DNA from: CAWIVH01 sp963839475
Lineage (GTDB): Bacteria; Acidobacteriota; UBA6911
Direction of reading: 5' to 3'
DNA: 64,000 nucleotides
Assembly: GCA_963839475.1 (NCBI GenBank)
Contig: CAWIVH010000018.1
Span: 186,001-250,000, forward strand
Part shown: positions 9,067-18,542 of the stretch, piece after piece
Position numbering within the stretch: the stretch's first letter is position 1
Layout: every line of letters starts with the position of its first letter
The notes under the pieces: model-generated
Databases searched by the model: none
The model's input: the letters and a program-made list of their open reading frames with translations, nothing else
Told to the model about the DNA's origin: nothing
Made by a program: the position numbers and the translations under genes

Positions 9067-10260
9067 ATGCGACCTTCCCAGGAAAACAGGAAATCGCGGA
9101 TTTCCCCTTCGACGTCTATAAAAATCTGCCTGGATGGGAGGAGCCTGCAGGATCAGCCGACTGGAGTCGGGACCTACACGTCCAACCTCCTGCAGCATAT
9201 TCTGCCTCTGGCTCCGGATTTTCATTTCACCCTCGTCATGAACGGCAATCCCGCTGACGGTTCGTGGCTTCGCCGGGAGCGAATTCAGATCGTGAATGCT
9301 CGCCTCCCGATTTCCAACAACTTTCTTTGGATGAACGTGGCGCTGAGACGGCAGATAAGAAAGCTCGGGTGTAACCTTTTTCATTCGCCCGGCTACACCG
9401 TTCCGTTGTCGCCCGGCGCCACTTCGATCGTTACACTCCACGACATTTCCTATGCCGCCTGCCCGCAGTGGTATCCGTTCCACCACGGGATGTTGCGCCA
9501 GGCATGGTATCGCCTCTCGGCCGTCAAGGCAGACAGTATCCTGACAATTTCGGAATTTTCGAGGCGTGAGATTATGAGGGTATATGGAATTCCGGAGGAG
9601 AGGATTACAGTGACCCGGCTGGGGGTCGATCCGGAAAGATTTAAAAGGATTGAGCGGAAAGATCAGCTGGAGGATTTAAAGCGAAGATACAATTTGAAAG
9701 GTGATTTTCTTCTTTTCGTGGGCGACATCCACCCCCGCCGTAACGTCCGGCGCATACTGGAGGCGTTCGCCTGGATCAAGAGTTCGGGGGCGGCATTTCA
9801 GAATCTTCAACTGGTGCTCATCGGCCGCAACCTGGATAGTTCGCTGACGAGCACAATTTCCAGTTGCACTCATGGAGACTCGGTCTGCTTGCTGGGCTAT
9901 GCGCCGGCCGAGGACCTTCCCTTGTTCTATTCCCTGGCGAACGCGTTCGTCTTCCCTTCGTTTTATGAAGGATTCGGGTTAGGAGTGGTGGAAGCCATGG
10001 CTTGCGGCTGCCCCGTCATCGTCAGCAAAGGAACGGCCTGCGATGAAGTCGCCGGCAAAGCCGCTATTCCAGTGGATCCGGGAGATACAAAGTCGATCAC
10101 CGACGCGATAACCGCAGTTTTGTCCAGTCCCGACGTCGCCTCGCGTCATTCCGCGTATGGGCTGGAGCGGTCTCGCGAATTCCGCTGGCACAAAACTGCT
10201 GAAGCAACCCTGAGCGTATATAATAAGCTTCTGGGAAAATCAGGTTCTGGTCTTTCCTGA
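9067..10260 (+). CDS. Glycosyltransferase family 4
   Basis: A GT-B enzyme of about 397 residues. The N-terminal domain has the donor-loop pattern ICLDGRSLQDQPTGVGTYT (about residues 18-38). The C-terminal domain has FVGDIHPRRNVRRILEAF and the EX7E nucleotide-sugar motif in FYEGFGLGVVEAMACGCP. It is soluble or peripheral and would add a sugar to the growing lipid-linked glycan on the cytoplasmic face. It is the last plus-strand gene of this arm, and its 3' end overlaps the convergent epimerase gene by 21 bp. Confidence 0.88.
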   Translation: MRPSQENRKSRISPSTSIKICLDGRSLQDQPTGVGTYTSNLLQHILPLAPDFHFTLVMNGNPADGSWLRRERIQIVNARLPISNNFLWMNVALRRQIRKLGCNLFHSPGYTVPLSPGATSIVTLHDISYAACPQWYPFHHGMLRQAWYRLSAVKADSILTISEFSRREIMRVYGIPEERITVTRLGVDPERFKRIERKDQLEDLKRRYNLKGDFLLFVGDIHPRRNVRRILEAFAWIKSSGAAFQNLQLVLIGRNLDSSLTSTISSCTHGDSVCLLGYAPAEDLPLFYSLANAFVFPSFYEGFGLGVVEAMACGCPVIVSKGTACDEVAGKAAIPVDPGDTKSITDAITAVLSSPDVASRHSAYGLERSREFRWHKTAEATLSVYNKLLGKSGSGLS

Positions 10261-11232
10261 AAGCCCGGCTGCACTTTGGCTTCGATACCAGGCAACCTCG
10301 CGCCGCAGACCTTCCTTCAATTCCACCTGAGCCCGAAAACCGGTCGCCTGCTCGAATCGAGTGCCCGGGTAGACGTCGTCGGAGAGCCACTTTTTCAGGC
10401 TACCATATAACCTGGCACTGCGCCGGCCACCCTGGCCCGGGAGCGCCGTCAGGGCCGCTACCCGCAACGCGAGAGAGCCGGGAATGTGCCAGCGCGGAAG
10501 GCGCCGGCCCAATTGAAACGCCAATTCGCGGACTATTTCCTCCATGGGATAGGCCGATGCCGAAACGTTGTATATTCCTGCAGGCGCCCTCATTCCTAAA
10601 AGCACCGCGCGCGCGGCATCGTCCCGGTGTAACAGGCTTTTCCGATTCAGGCCCTTACCAATCCAAAAGAAACGGTCCCGGTCGATCTGACGCATCAGCC
10701 GGATGACATTGCCCCGATCACCTTCTCCATACAAGGTGGCCAGACGGAGTATGATCAGATGCATCCCGGCCCGCTCCGCGATGGCGCGGGCAATCGATTC
10801 AGCGCGCATTTTGCTCTCCGGGTAGGCGCCTTCAGGATGGCATTCACGAGCCTCATCTGCACCACCTGCCGGGCCCCCGCCATAAACCGAAACAGAACTG
10901 ATGAGGACCAGGCGCCCGGCGCCCGCGTCGGCAGCCGCACGCGCAACATTCTCCGTGCCGGTTTCGTTGACACGGCGGAGCAGGTTCAGATCAAGGCTGC
11001 TTCCGTCGGAGGTCTGAATCATCCCCGCAGCGTGAATAACGGTTGAAACGCCGACAGCCAGTTCCCGTATCGCACCGGCTTCGAGCACATCGGCCTGACG
11101 GAACTCCACCGGCCCGGCGAACCGGTAATCCTCCAATCCGGTGGCACGCACGCGCAGCCCGCTCTCGACGGCCTGACGCACGGTTTCCCGTCCCAAAAAT
11201 CCGGTCGCTCCGGTGATGAGGAGATCCATCAT
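10240..11232 (-). CDS. NAD-dependent epimerase/dehydratase (extended SDR)
   Basis: The Rossmann glycine motif TGATGFLGRE is at the N-terminus. The catalytic Ser/Tyr/Lys set is seen as LISSVSVYG and YPESKMRAE (YxxxK). The start was placed at the ATG at 11232, just after the upstream glycosyltransferase stop at 11240. A longer frame to 11301 would add 23 non-homologous residues and overlap that gene. It most likely changes a nucleotide sugar for the polymer, but no signature tells which one; a role in lipid or isoprenoid metabolism cannot be excluded. It belongs to the minus-strand operon that runs down from about 25.4 kb. Confidence 0.82.
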   Translation of the reverse strand: MMDLLITGATGFLGRETVRQAVESGLRVRATGLEDYRFAGPVEFRQADVLEAGAIRELAVGVSTVIHAAGMIQTSDGSSLDLNLLRRVNETGTENVARAAADAGAGRLVLISSVSVYGGGPAGGADEARECHPEGAYPESKMRAESIARAIAERAGMHLIILRLATLYGEGDRGNVIRLMRQIDRDRFFWIGKGLNRKSLLHRDDAARAVLLGMRAPAGIYNVSASAYPMEEIVRELAFQLGRRLPRWHIPGSLALRVAALTALPGQGGRRSARLYGSLKKWLSDDVYPGTRFEQATGFRAQVELKEGLRREVAWYRSQSAAGLSGKTRT

Positions 11233-11239
11233 GCGCGTC

Positions 11240-12139
11240 TCACTTATCCCGCAAAGAATCCAGTCTGCGGCGCAGGAACGCCGCAGCCATCGACACCGCA
11301 AGGCTTCCGCCCACGCCGAGCCACACAGCCCCGGCCACAGGCCAGGAGTATTGGGATCTCAAGTGCTTTCGGAAGAAGACCCACATTGCCTGATGGATGC
11401 CCCATACTTTGTGATAGGGCCTGGCATGAACGCCTCCGTGCCCTTTCAAATGAACCAGTTCACTCCCGGGAAAATACCAGACCTCCCAGCCCGCTTTCGT
11501 GGCCCGAACGCACCAGTCGATGTCCTCGCCGAAGCCGAAGAAATCTTCATCCAGGGAGCCGATGTCCTTCAGCAGTCCGCGCCGGGCCAGGAGGCAGCAG
11601 CCGGAAACGGCAGCGACGCGATGAGCCTGATTGATTGGCAAATGGGAGAGCAGATACTGCCCCGTCCATCGGCTGTGTGGGAAAAGCCGCTCCAGCCGGA
11701 GCATGTAAAATATCGATGCCATGGGTGTGGGAAGCCCCCGTCGGCATTGGGGCTGGAAGGTGCCGTCCGGGTTGAGCACCTTGGGACCTGCGATCCCTGC
11801 CTGCGGATGATCTTCCAGGAACCGGACCAGCGCAGGAATTGTTTCCGGTTGAAGAATGGTATCGGTATTCAGCCAGAGAAGATAATCGCCACGACTTTGC
11901 GCCATTGCCTGGTTGGTGGCACGGGTGAACCCGACATTGCGGTCGTTGCAGATCAGGCGCACATGAGGATACCCTTCGCGGACGCGTTCCACCGTGCCAT
12001 CCGACGAGGCATTGTCCACCAGGATGATTTCACATTCGATTCCGGGCGCCGTCCTTGCCAGCGAATCCAGACAAGCCCCAAGCACCTTCCAGCAATCGAG
12101 GGAAACCATGCAAACCGAGACTGTGGATTCGTTTTTCAC
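11240..12139 (-). CDS. Glycosyltransferase family 2 (rhamnosyltransferase-like)
   Basis: A 299-residue GT-A enzyme. The N-terminal strand is VSVCMVSLDCWKVLGACLDS, followed by ILVDNASSDGTVERV, LIC-NDRNVGFTRATNQAM and the LWLNTDTIL (DxD-like) motif. The pattern FFGFGEDIDWCVRATKAGW is typical of the WbbL/RfbF-type rhamnosyltransferase branch. One hydrophobic C-terminal helix suggests membrane association. The first codon reads GTG at 12139. It sits 7 bp upstream of the epimerase gene in the same operon. The donor and acceptor sugars cannot be read from sequence. Confidence 0.87.
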   Translation of the reverse strand: MKNESTVSVCMVSLDCWKVLGACLDSLARTAPGIECEIILVDNASSDGTVERVREGYPHVRLICNDRNVGFTRATNQAMAQSRGDYLLWLNTDTILQPETIPALVRFLEDHPQAGIAGPKVLNPDGTFQPQCRRGLPTPMASIFYMLRLERLFPHSRWTGQYLLSHLPINQAHRVAAVSGCCLLARRGLLKDIGSLDEDFFGFGEDIDWCVRATKAGWEVWYFPGSELVHLKGHGGVHARPYHKVWGIHQAMWVFFRKHLRSQYSWPVAGAVWLGVGGSLAVSMAAAFLRRRLDSLRDK

Positions 12140-12180
12140 GGGATCATGGAATTGACATAAACTGCATTATAGAAATGGAT

Positions 12181-13170
12181 TCAGCCCCGGCCCGGGCCTT
12201 TGTCAGCCCAGCGTTTGCCAAGCCAGGATCGGGCCAGCAAATGACCGACAGCCTCATCCGATATACGCCGCGCGGCTTGAATGTATCGGCGCCCGGCAAG
12301 AATGCGGCGGAGGTCGAACAACGCATCCAGCTTGCCTTTTAAAAAGGCAAAGGGGCGCCCGCGCAGCGTGAAAAACCCAAACGCCAGAAAATTGTATAAA
12401 AGGTGGCCGGGCAAATTGCGGAGAAGCAGACGGACGGGCATGTTCTTGAAGAAGACAAACTCGATGTTCCTTTGGCCGTAGTAAACATAGTCATAGGTAT
12501 AGGTACCTATCGAAGCATTCACCTTGTGATAGACGATCGCGGCGGGCACATACAGGCATGGGTAGCCCGCAAGCTGGGCTCTGAAGCCCAGATCGACATC
12601 CTCGAAAATCATGCTGAAAGCTTCATCCAGAAGCCCGATGTCATCGAGCATGGAGCGCCGGTAAAGAGCCGCCCCGGCACAGGCGCCGAACACGCGCGCC
12701 GGCTGGGCAAACTCCATCGATTTGGACAGATGTCCGCGTTTGGCCGCCGCCCCGCTCCCGGCATATTCATTTCCCGCGGAATCGATCACCTCCCGGTCAC
12801 TGAACAGCAGCATCCGTGAAGCGAACGAACCGCATTCGGGAGAGGATTCGGCCGCGGCGATCAATTCGGCAAGCCAGCGGGGATCAGCTTCGGTGTCATT
12901 ATTGAGCAGCGCCACATATTTCCCGGTTGAATTCCGCACGCCGACGTTGTTGGCCGCACAGAACCTGAAATTCCGTTCGAGCCCGATCAGCCTCACCCAG
13001 GGAAACTTCGACCGCACATATTCCAGGGAGCCGTCGGACGATCCGTTGTCAACCAGGATGACCTCAAAATCCCCGAAAGTCTGGCCATGAAGCGAGCCAA
13101 GGCAGGCCTCGATATGATGTCGTCCGTTCCAGTTTACTATGATGACGCTGCAGATGGGCATCGGCGGCAC
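12181..13170 (-). CDS. Glycosyltransferase family 2 (rhamnosyltransferase-like)
   Basis: A 329-residue GT-A enzyme with VIIVNWNGRHHIEACLGS, LVDNGSSDGSLEYV, NFRFCAANNVGVRN and ALLNNDTEADP (DxD-like). The acceptor-side motif FSMIFEDVDLGFRAQLAG matches the WbbL-like branch and parallels the next gene downstream, so the two may be paralogues adding successive residues. The reading frame opens with GTG at 13170; an ATG three codons later (13161) is equally possible. Spacing to the downstream gene is 41 bp, within the same minus-strand operon. Confidence 0.87.
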   Translation of the reverse strand: MPPMPICSVIIVNWNGRHHIEACLGSLHGQTFGDFEVILVDNGSSDGSLEYVRSKFPWVRLIGLERNFRFCAANNVGVRNSTGKYVALLNNDTEADPRWLAELIAAAESSPECGSFASRMLLFSDREVIDSAGNEYAGSGAAAKRGHLSKSMEFAQPARVFGACAGAALYRRSMLDDIGLLDEAFSMIFEDVDLGFRAQLAGYPCLYVPAAIVYHKVNASIGTYTYDYVYYGQRNIEFVFFKNMPVRLLLRNLPGHLLYNFLAFGFFTLRGRPFAFLKGKLDALFDLRRILAGRRYIQAARRISDEAVGHLLARSWLGKRWADKGPGRG

Positions 13171-13227
13171 TAGGAAGAACCTGGATCGGATGTCATAGAA
13201 GATCCGATAGGAATATTTTCAGCTGCT

Positions 13228-16077
13228 TTAAGGCGCATCGGCTTTGTCCACAAGCTTGATTTCATACAATTGCCACGACAAGTCCCGATCATCCCCCGAC
13301 TGCCCCTTTTTCTTCGGATTGAAGGCGCAATTAGCGGCAAATTCAATGGGGTAGTACTCTGCGTCCAGAGTTCCAATTATCGTCGCGAGCGGAATGGTGG
13401 CCGCAACAACACCCCTTTCACCGGGCTGCAGCCTCGCCAGGAGCTCGCCATTGTAAAGAATCCGCAATTCCGGCTGGCTGACTATGTACTGCATGGTCCC
13501 CCTGACCCGCAAAAAAGGCCGGCTGGGATCACGGCGAACGGGAGCAAAAAAACGCTGCTGAACCCATTTGTCGGAGTACCAGGTGAATTCCGGTATGATG
13601 TCGGGCCGGGTTGAGTCGTACTTCAAACTCTCGGAGATGGATCCAAGCTTAAGTTCGAATGACCGCCAGGATAAATTTCGATTATCGGCCGATTGGCCCG
13701 TGCGTTTGGGGTTGAAATAGTGATCCGTCGCAAAAAGCAGCCGTTGGTAGCTGTGCACCCGCTCAGAACCGAATGAGTACAGAGGAAGTCTGAGCGAGAA
13801 GGGCCCGGCTCGCGGGAGATTCAAGGTCGTAAGCACTTCTTTGCCGTATAGAACCGACAGCGTCCGCGATTTCTCATCATAGTACGGCATCTCGCCTTTG
13901 AGAGACAGGATGGGACTCGCCGGATCAATTTTCACATGCGCTGTGAACTTAGGGCCGACCCATCCATCAGGCCACATCAGTTGGCCGGGGAAATAATCAC
14001 GCAAACCACGGAAATCGTCCGACCCGATGTTCACCCCTGGCTGGACGAAGAGGTGCCAGGAATCATCCATATCGAGGATCGCGCGCCATCCCGAACCGGG
14101 TGACCGAAGCCTGGCCAGCAGCGGTTTCAGATCGGATTTGCCATAAACCTTGTCGAGGGCAAATTCCGCTCGGGGAGTCAAAAAATAGCGCTGCGAATCT
14201 CCCAGAAACAGAAGGCAGTCCACGCGTGAAAAACCGTCAGGATTAATTAATTCCTTGCGGTTGAACAGCATGGGAACGAGCTTCCTCTCAAAATTCCGCC
14301 CCCAAAAGACATAATCGAACGTGTTTTCGTCTGCCGGTACGAGCCCCACTTTCAGACCGCGAAAGCCCAGGCGATCCATCATGTCTGCCACCGGCCGGAT
14401 ATGGGAATTTGCCCAGGTCAACAATTCGATCCGGCTCCGGCCCCAGATTGTTCTCCCGGCAATCATTGGTTTCATCTCGTTGAAAAGGCTCGCACTGGTT
14501 GCCGAAACCAGGCAGACCAACGCCAGGATGCCATTGAATGCCCGGCCCCACATCGCGGCGCCCTCGGAATACAGCAGGCTTAGTGCAGGAGCTGCGAGCG
14601 CGGCCATCGGGGTCATAAGGCGTCCAAACCACGGATTCCAGCGCAAGAGGGCAGCTGCCATAATCAGGTAAGAAATGGCGCTGAACGCCATGATCCTGGA
14701 TGCGAGGGAGACCCACCCGTTTCGAGCCTTTCGCAGAACCACGTAGAGCAACACCGGCAGTCCAAAAAAGCCGAAAATGGGTCCGAACCAGGAATAGTCT
14801 TCGTGGATCCACAGAGGTTCAAATTGAACCCACGCGACACCAGGGAAGTCTATGCCGGGCAATTCTTTTGCTATAGCTAGAGATCGGAATAGAAATTCGC
14901 TCAATGCCCGGTAGCAATCTAAAAATACCGTTCCTGCCTGCTGGACATTGGGCACGGAACCACCGGGACTCAGAATCTGAATATACAAACGACCAAAATT
15001 CGAGGCAAAGGCACGGAGGTCCAAACGATCTACGGAGGTAAGCGCCGTCATTCCCCCGGAGCCGCCGGGTACTCCATAGATCCGAAGATTCTGGATATAA
15101 AAATAGGATCCGAACAGAAGGGCAGCCATGATACACAATAGAGAGGCATGAATAAGCCGCTTCCAGGGAATCGGCTTGCAGATCCAGGCGGCGGCGATAA
15201 AAGCGAGCGCGAAACCCGGCAAAAAGAGCATCGCTACCGCCTTGGTGCCGATCGCAAGGCCCAAGGCGGTTGCCGAGAAAACCATTCCTCCCGGCGGCGA
15301 ATCCGGCTTTAGATAATCCAATGCGAAGAGAAATGCGCAGCATATAAAAAACGCCAGCACCAGATCGTTCTGGGTTGAGGAGCTCTGCAAAAGGATCTGC
15401 GGGAATACGGCGAATGCGAGAGCCGCAAAAAGTGCGGGGCGCTTCCGGTTCCGGGGGCCGAAATTCCTGGCGAGAGCGTAAACAGCCATGAGGGTCCAAC
15501 ACCAGCAGAGCCATTGAACGATGCCGGCCAGCCGGTCGCTTTTCAAGATCACGACCTGCCAGAGAATGAGGATTTCAGCATTGGCTGGGAAACTGGTCTG
15601 CCTGATGTTGGGAGTTGGAAAGGAGTCAAAACTTGCCTGTTGCAGGTAATACCCTACCCGGGCCATGTGGTAGGTCATGCCGTCATAATTGTTCGGAGGG
15701 ACATAAACAGCGAGGAACAGGTTCACGATCCCAAATAGACCGACAGCGATGGCTAAAACCGCAAGCAGCGGATCGCGCAGTGTCCGCATACCCTCGAATA
15801 ACTGTACCAGGGACTGCCAGTGTTCGATCAAATGGGGCCGCAATCCGGGGACGACCACGATCAAAAAACCCGCAGTGTGAACCAGGAGCAGCCCGGGCAG
15901 ACCGATAAAATGGAGAAGCGATAGCAACTCCATCACCAAAACGATTTGGCCACAGCCAATGAGAGCGATCCCCAGGAGCCAGAATATCGGGCCTCTTGCT
16001 CGAAGTCCTTTGGCCAGGCAAAGAGAGACCAGGATTACGGACGCAGAACAATATAGATAGGCAAGGAGGTTTAACAA
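13228..16077 (-). CDS. Large polytopic GT39/PMT-like glycosyltransferase with two C-terminal modules
   Basis: 949 residues. The first about 540 are membrane-spanning (roughly 11-12 helices) and carry the first-loop signature NNYDGMTYHMARVGYYLQQ, as in GT-C enzymes that use polyprenyl-phosphate sugars. The rest is soluble and presumably periplasmic. It includes two related modules with a period of 131 residues, marked by FNPKRTGQSADNRNLSW (from residue 788) and FNPKKKGQSGDDRDLSW (from residue 919), each followed by an ELKL/EIKL strand. The start codon is TTG with AGGA 8 nt upstream. It probably decorates the glycan or a protein on the outer face of the inner membrane using the lipid-linked sugar made by a GtrB-type enzyme. 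The modules look beta-rich and may bind carbohydrate (inference). Confidence 0.8.
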   Translation of the reverse strand: MLNLLAYLYCSASVILVSLCLAKGLRARGPIFWLLGIALIGCGQIVLVMELLSLLHFIGLPGLLLVHTAGFLIVVVPGLRPHLIEHWQSLVQLFEGMRTLRDPLLAVLAIAVGLFGIVNLFLAVYVPPNNYDGMTYHMARVGYYLQQASFDSFPTPNIRQTSFPANAEILILWQVVILKSDRLAGIVQWLCWCWTLMAVYALARNFGPRNRKRPALFAALAFAVFPQILLQSSSTQNDLVLAFFICCAFLFALDYLKPDSPPGGMVFSATALGLAIGTKAVAMLFLPGFALAFIAAAWICKPIPWKRLIHASLLCIMAALLFGSYFYIQNLRIYGVPGGSGGMTALTSVDRLDLRAFASNFGRLYIQILSPGGSVPNVQQAGTVFLDCYRALSEFLFRSLAIAKELPGIDFPGVAWVQFEPLWIHEDYSWFGPIFGFFGLPVLLYVVLRKARNGWVSLASRIMAFSAISYLIMAAALLRWNPWFGRLMTPMAALAAPALSLLYSEGAAMWGRAFNGILALVCLVSATSASLFNEMKPMIAGRTIWGRSRIELLTWANSHIRPVADMMDRLGFRGLKVGLVPADENTFDYVFWGRNFERKLVPMLFNRKELINPDGFSRVDCLLFLGDSQRYFLTPRAEFALDKVYGKSDLKPLLARLRSPGSGWRAILDMDDSWHLFVQPGVNIGSDDFRGLRDYFPGQLMWPDGWVGPKFTAHVKIDPASPILSLKGEMPYYDEKSRTLSVLYGKEVLTTLNLPRAGPFSLRLPLYSFGSERVHSYQRLLFATDHYFNPKRTGQSADNRNLSWRSFELKLGSISESLKYDSTRPDIIPEFTWYSDKWVQQRFFAPVRRDPSRPFLRVRGTMQYIVSQPELRILYNGELLARLQPGERGVVAATIPLATIIGTLDAEYYPIEFAANCAFNPKKKGQSGDDRDLSWQLYEIKLVDKADAP

Positions 16078-16101
16078 TAGTAGTTCCTGCGGAAACCCTC
16101 A

Positions 16102-16247
16102 GAATTGCGATTGAATTGCGGATTGATCGGTTAGGAGAATTCGTTCGGATGTTTTGCGGATGATTATTGGCAGATCATCTCAGGCTGCATTGCAGTTTCA
16201 GGTGCGTAAGTTCAATTCGCAATCTGCAATTTGCATTTCGCAATTAA
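16102..16247. repeat. Heptamer repeat CAATYYG with inverted partner
   Basis: Positions 16213-16247 hold five head-to-tail copies of a seven-base unit (CAATTCG, CAATCTG, CAATTTG, CATTTCG, CAATTA.). The inverted copy is present at 16102-16125 (GAATTGCGATTGAATTGCGG). The two arms could pair across about 90 bases. The same heptamer recurs at 25461-25495. No gene lies in this 179-bp gap between the GT-C gene and the GT2-methyltransferase gene. Confidence 0.75.
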
Positions 16248-16256
16248 ACACTGAGC

Positions 16257-17663
16257 TCATTTCTTGCGAGCAAGTGCCAGCAGCGACATTCCAAAAGAAG
16301 GTGGATTTTTCTCTTCCCATTTCAGCAGCGGGAGAATGTATTTGAAGGCCGAAAGCTGGGCCTTCGGCAAAACGCGTCGCTTCAGGACTTTCGAGTTGAT
16401 CCACCAGCCTAGAACGCCGGGCCGGTTGAGAAATCGAAGGTCGTCCACGACGAATCCGGCAGACTCCAGCTTTTGCTTCAAATCGTCGCGGCTGTAGCGC
16501 CGGTAATGACGAAGATGAATGTCGAGCGAACCATAGAGATCCGGCATCGCGGGAACGAGAAGCGCGAGCCGCCCTCCCCCGGGAAGAATGGACGCAAAAT
16601 CGAAAAGCGTCTCCTCGTGCTTCTCGATATGTTCGAGAACGTTGAGGCAGACGATCGTGTTGATTCTTTCTTGCGCCAGTTCCGAACGCGACGCCGGCGC
16701 GAGCGGGAATTCATAGGAGGCAACCCGCAGATTGCTCCGTCCTTCAAACCGCGCCCTTAGTTCCGTGACGTAATGACGCTCGATATCCGAAGCTATCACG
16801 CGTTCGCGATCGGCAAAAAAACGGGTCTGATTCCCGACGCCGGAACCGACCTCGAGGATTCTCTGGCCAAGGTAGGGTTCGAACCGGGAATGGAGCCAAG
16901 CGTTGTACGAGGATAGCTTCGACATGCGCCGCAGCGTGATGGTCCCGATGTCGTCACGGGATCCCTCCCAGCGGAAAAAACGCAATATGGTCCAGACTGC
17001 CTGGAAAGCATCCTTGAGGCCGATCTTCTTCCCCTCTTCGTAAGTTCTTCCCTGGTAGCTGATCGGCACCTCATAAATCCGTGCCTTCATCCGGGCGACC
17101 TTGCAGGTGATCTCGGGTTCGACACCGAACCTCTCGGATTGCAGGTCGAGGCGGTCGACGACCTCGCGCGTCATCGCCTTGTAGCAGGTTTCCATATCGG
17201 TGAGGTTGAGGTCGGTGAAAATGTTCGAGATCAGCGTCAGGATCCGGTTGGCGACAGAGTGCCAGAAGTAGAGAACCCGGTGGCCGGAGCTGGCCCCGAG
17301 AAAACGCGAACCGTAGACAACCTCCGCCTTTCCGTCCAGGATGGGCCTTAAAAGAACCGGATACTCCCGCGGATCATATTCCAGGTCGGCATCCTGGATC
17401 AGGACAATGTCGCCCGTCGAGGCACGCATGCCAGACCAGACTGCCGCACCCTTGCCGATATTGCGCGGGTGGAAGAGAGTGCGAATGCCATTCCGCCCTT
17501 CCAGTTCCTTCATGACCTTTTCGGTGCCGTCCTTGGAGCCGTCGTCGACGATAAGCAACTCCTTCTCGAGACCCGGGAGATCGACAGAGAGAACACGAGA
17601 AACGATCTCTTTCAGAGTTTTAGCCTCGTTAAACACCGGCATGACAATGGAAAGTTTCATCAC
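16257..17663 (-). CDS. Fusion of GT2 glycosyltransferase and SAM-dependent methyltransferase
   Basis: 468 residues. Residues 1-235 are a DPM1-like GT-A domain (LSIVMPVFNEAKTLKEIV, LIVDDGSKDGTEKVM, NIGKGAAVWSGM, IQDADLEYDPREYP, YGSRF) without its own membrane helices. Residues about 250-468 are a class I methyltransferase with motif I ILEVGSGVGNQTRFFA, acidic residue ASDIERHY, and NVLEHIEKHEETL then LALLVPAMPDLYGSLD. The pairing suggests glycosyl transfer followed by methylation, perhaps end-capping. The start is GTG at 17663 or ATG at 17660, overlapping the upstream stop codon (GTGATG), so the pair is translationally coupled. Confidence 0.85.
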   Translation of the reverse strand: MMKLSIVMPVFNEAKTLKEIVSRVLSVDLPGLEKELLIVDDGSKDGTEKVMKELEGRNGIRTLFHPRNIGKGAAVWSGMRASTGDIVLIQDADLEYDPREYPVLLRPILDGKAEVVYGSRFLGASSGHRVLYFWHSVANRILTLISNIFTDLNLTDMETCYKAMTREVVDRLDLQSERFGVEPEITCKVARMKARIYEVPISYQGRTYEEGKKIGLKDAFQAVWTILRFFRWEGSRDDIGTITLRRMSKLSSYNAWLHSRFEPYLGQRILEVGSGVGNQTRFFADRERVIASDIERHYVTELRARFEGRSNLRVASYEFPLAPASRSELAQERINTIVCLNVLEHIEKHEETLFDFASILPGGGRLALLVPAMPDLYGSLDIHLRHYRRYSRDDLKQKLESAGFVVDDLRFLNRPGVLGWWINSKVLKRRVLPKAQLSAFKYILPLLKWEEKNPPSFGMSLLALARKK

Positions 17664-18532
17664 TCCGTCTTTCTGCGGAGGGTTTTTTGAATATACTTCC
17701 CCAGCAACCCGCGCAGCAACTTGCGTGAGGATTCGGCGGTCCCTGCCATCCGCCCGCCGAAGCCGGATTGCAGCTTCCGGTAGAGAGAAGCCTCCAGCCA
17801 GTCGGACGCATAAATAATGATGCAGGGGAGGGGCCAGATCTTCCCGGTGTGCCCGCTCGTCAATCGATAAAGCTCCTTGATACGGCGGAATCCTCCGGAA
17901 AACGATTTGGCCGAGTCATATTCGCGGAGACTGCCGAGATATTCCGGCATATAGCCCACTTTGCCGGCTTTGCCGGCGCGAATCCAGTAGTCCCAGTCCA
18001 GCCCGAAGTGAAGCGACTCATCTAGGTATCCGATTCGCTCGGTCAATCTCCGCCGCCAGAATGTGGATTGCTGCAGGATATAGTCCCAGACATGGATGAG
18101 GCGCCAGAGATTGAACTCCGGTTCCGTTGCGGGAAAACGGTGTTTCCCCGTGCCATCTTCCTTGATCAGGTACCCTTCGCCATAGACAAGGTCGATCTCG
18201 GGATGATGGGCAAAGTAGCCGGCGACCTTCTCCAAGGCGCCAGGCTCGAGGAGGTCGTCGCTATTGAGATAGCCCAGAATTTCACCGGTCGCCTTCCTCA
18301 GACCTTTATTGATCGCGTCGGCCTGCCCTCGATCCTTTTCCGACCACCATTGAATCCTGCCCTCGTACCGCTTGAGGATTTCGAGGGTCCCGTCGGTCGA
18401 ACCGCCGTCAAATACCAGGCATTCGAGATTTTCATAACCCTGTTCAAGAACACTCCGCAGGGCGTCCTCGATGTACTTTGCCTGATTCAGGGTGGGCATC
18501 ACGATAGTGATTCTGGGGCGTGGAGCACTCAT
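17660..18532 (-). CDS. Glycosyltransferase family 2
   Basis: A GT-A enzyme of about 290 residues with ITIVMPTLNQAKYIEDAL, VFDGGSTDGTLEIL, SEKDRGQADAINKGL and YLNSDDLLEPG (DxD-like). It is closely related to the C-terminal half of the neighbouring 678-residue protein, which shares SEKDGGQADAINKG and WLNSDDTYLPG, suggesting local duplication. The start was placed at the ATG at 18532, which has GGAAAG three bases upstream and avoids a long overlap; an in-frame start at 18577 would add 15 residues. It is in the minus-strand operon. Confidence 0.86.
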   Translation of the reverse strand: MSAPRPRITIVMPTLNQAKYIEDALRSVLEQGYENLECLVFDGGSTDGTLEILKRYEGRIQWWSEKDRGQADAINKGLRKATGEILGYLNSDDLLEPGALEKVAGYFAHHPEIDLVYGEGYLIKEDGTGKHRFPATEPEFNLWRLIHVWDYILQQSTFWRRRLTERIGYLDESLHFGLDWDYWIRAGKAGKVGYMPEYLGSLREYDSAKSFSGGFRRIKELYRLTSGHTGKIWPLPCIIIYASDWLEASLYRKLQSGFGGRMAGTAESSRKLLRGLLGKYIQKTLRRKTE

Positions 18533-18542
18533 ATCTTTCCGA

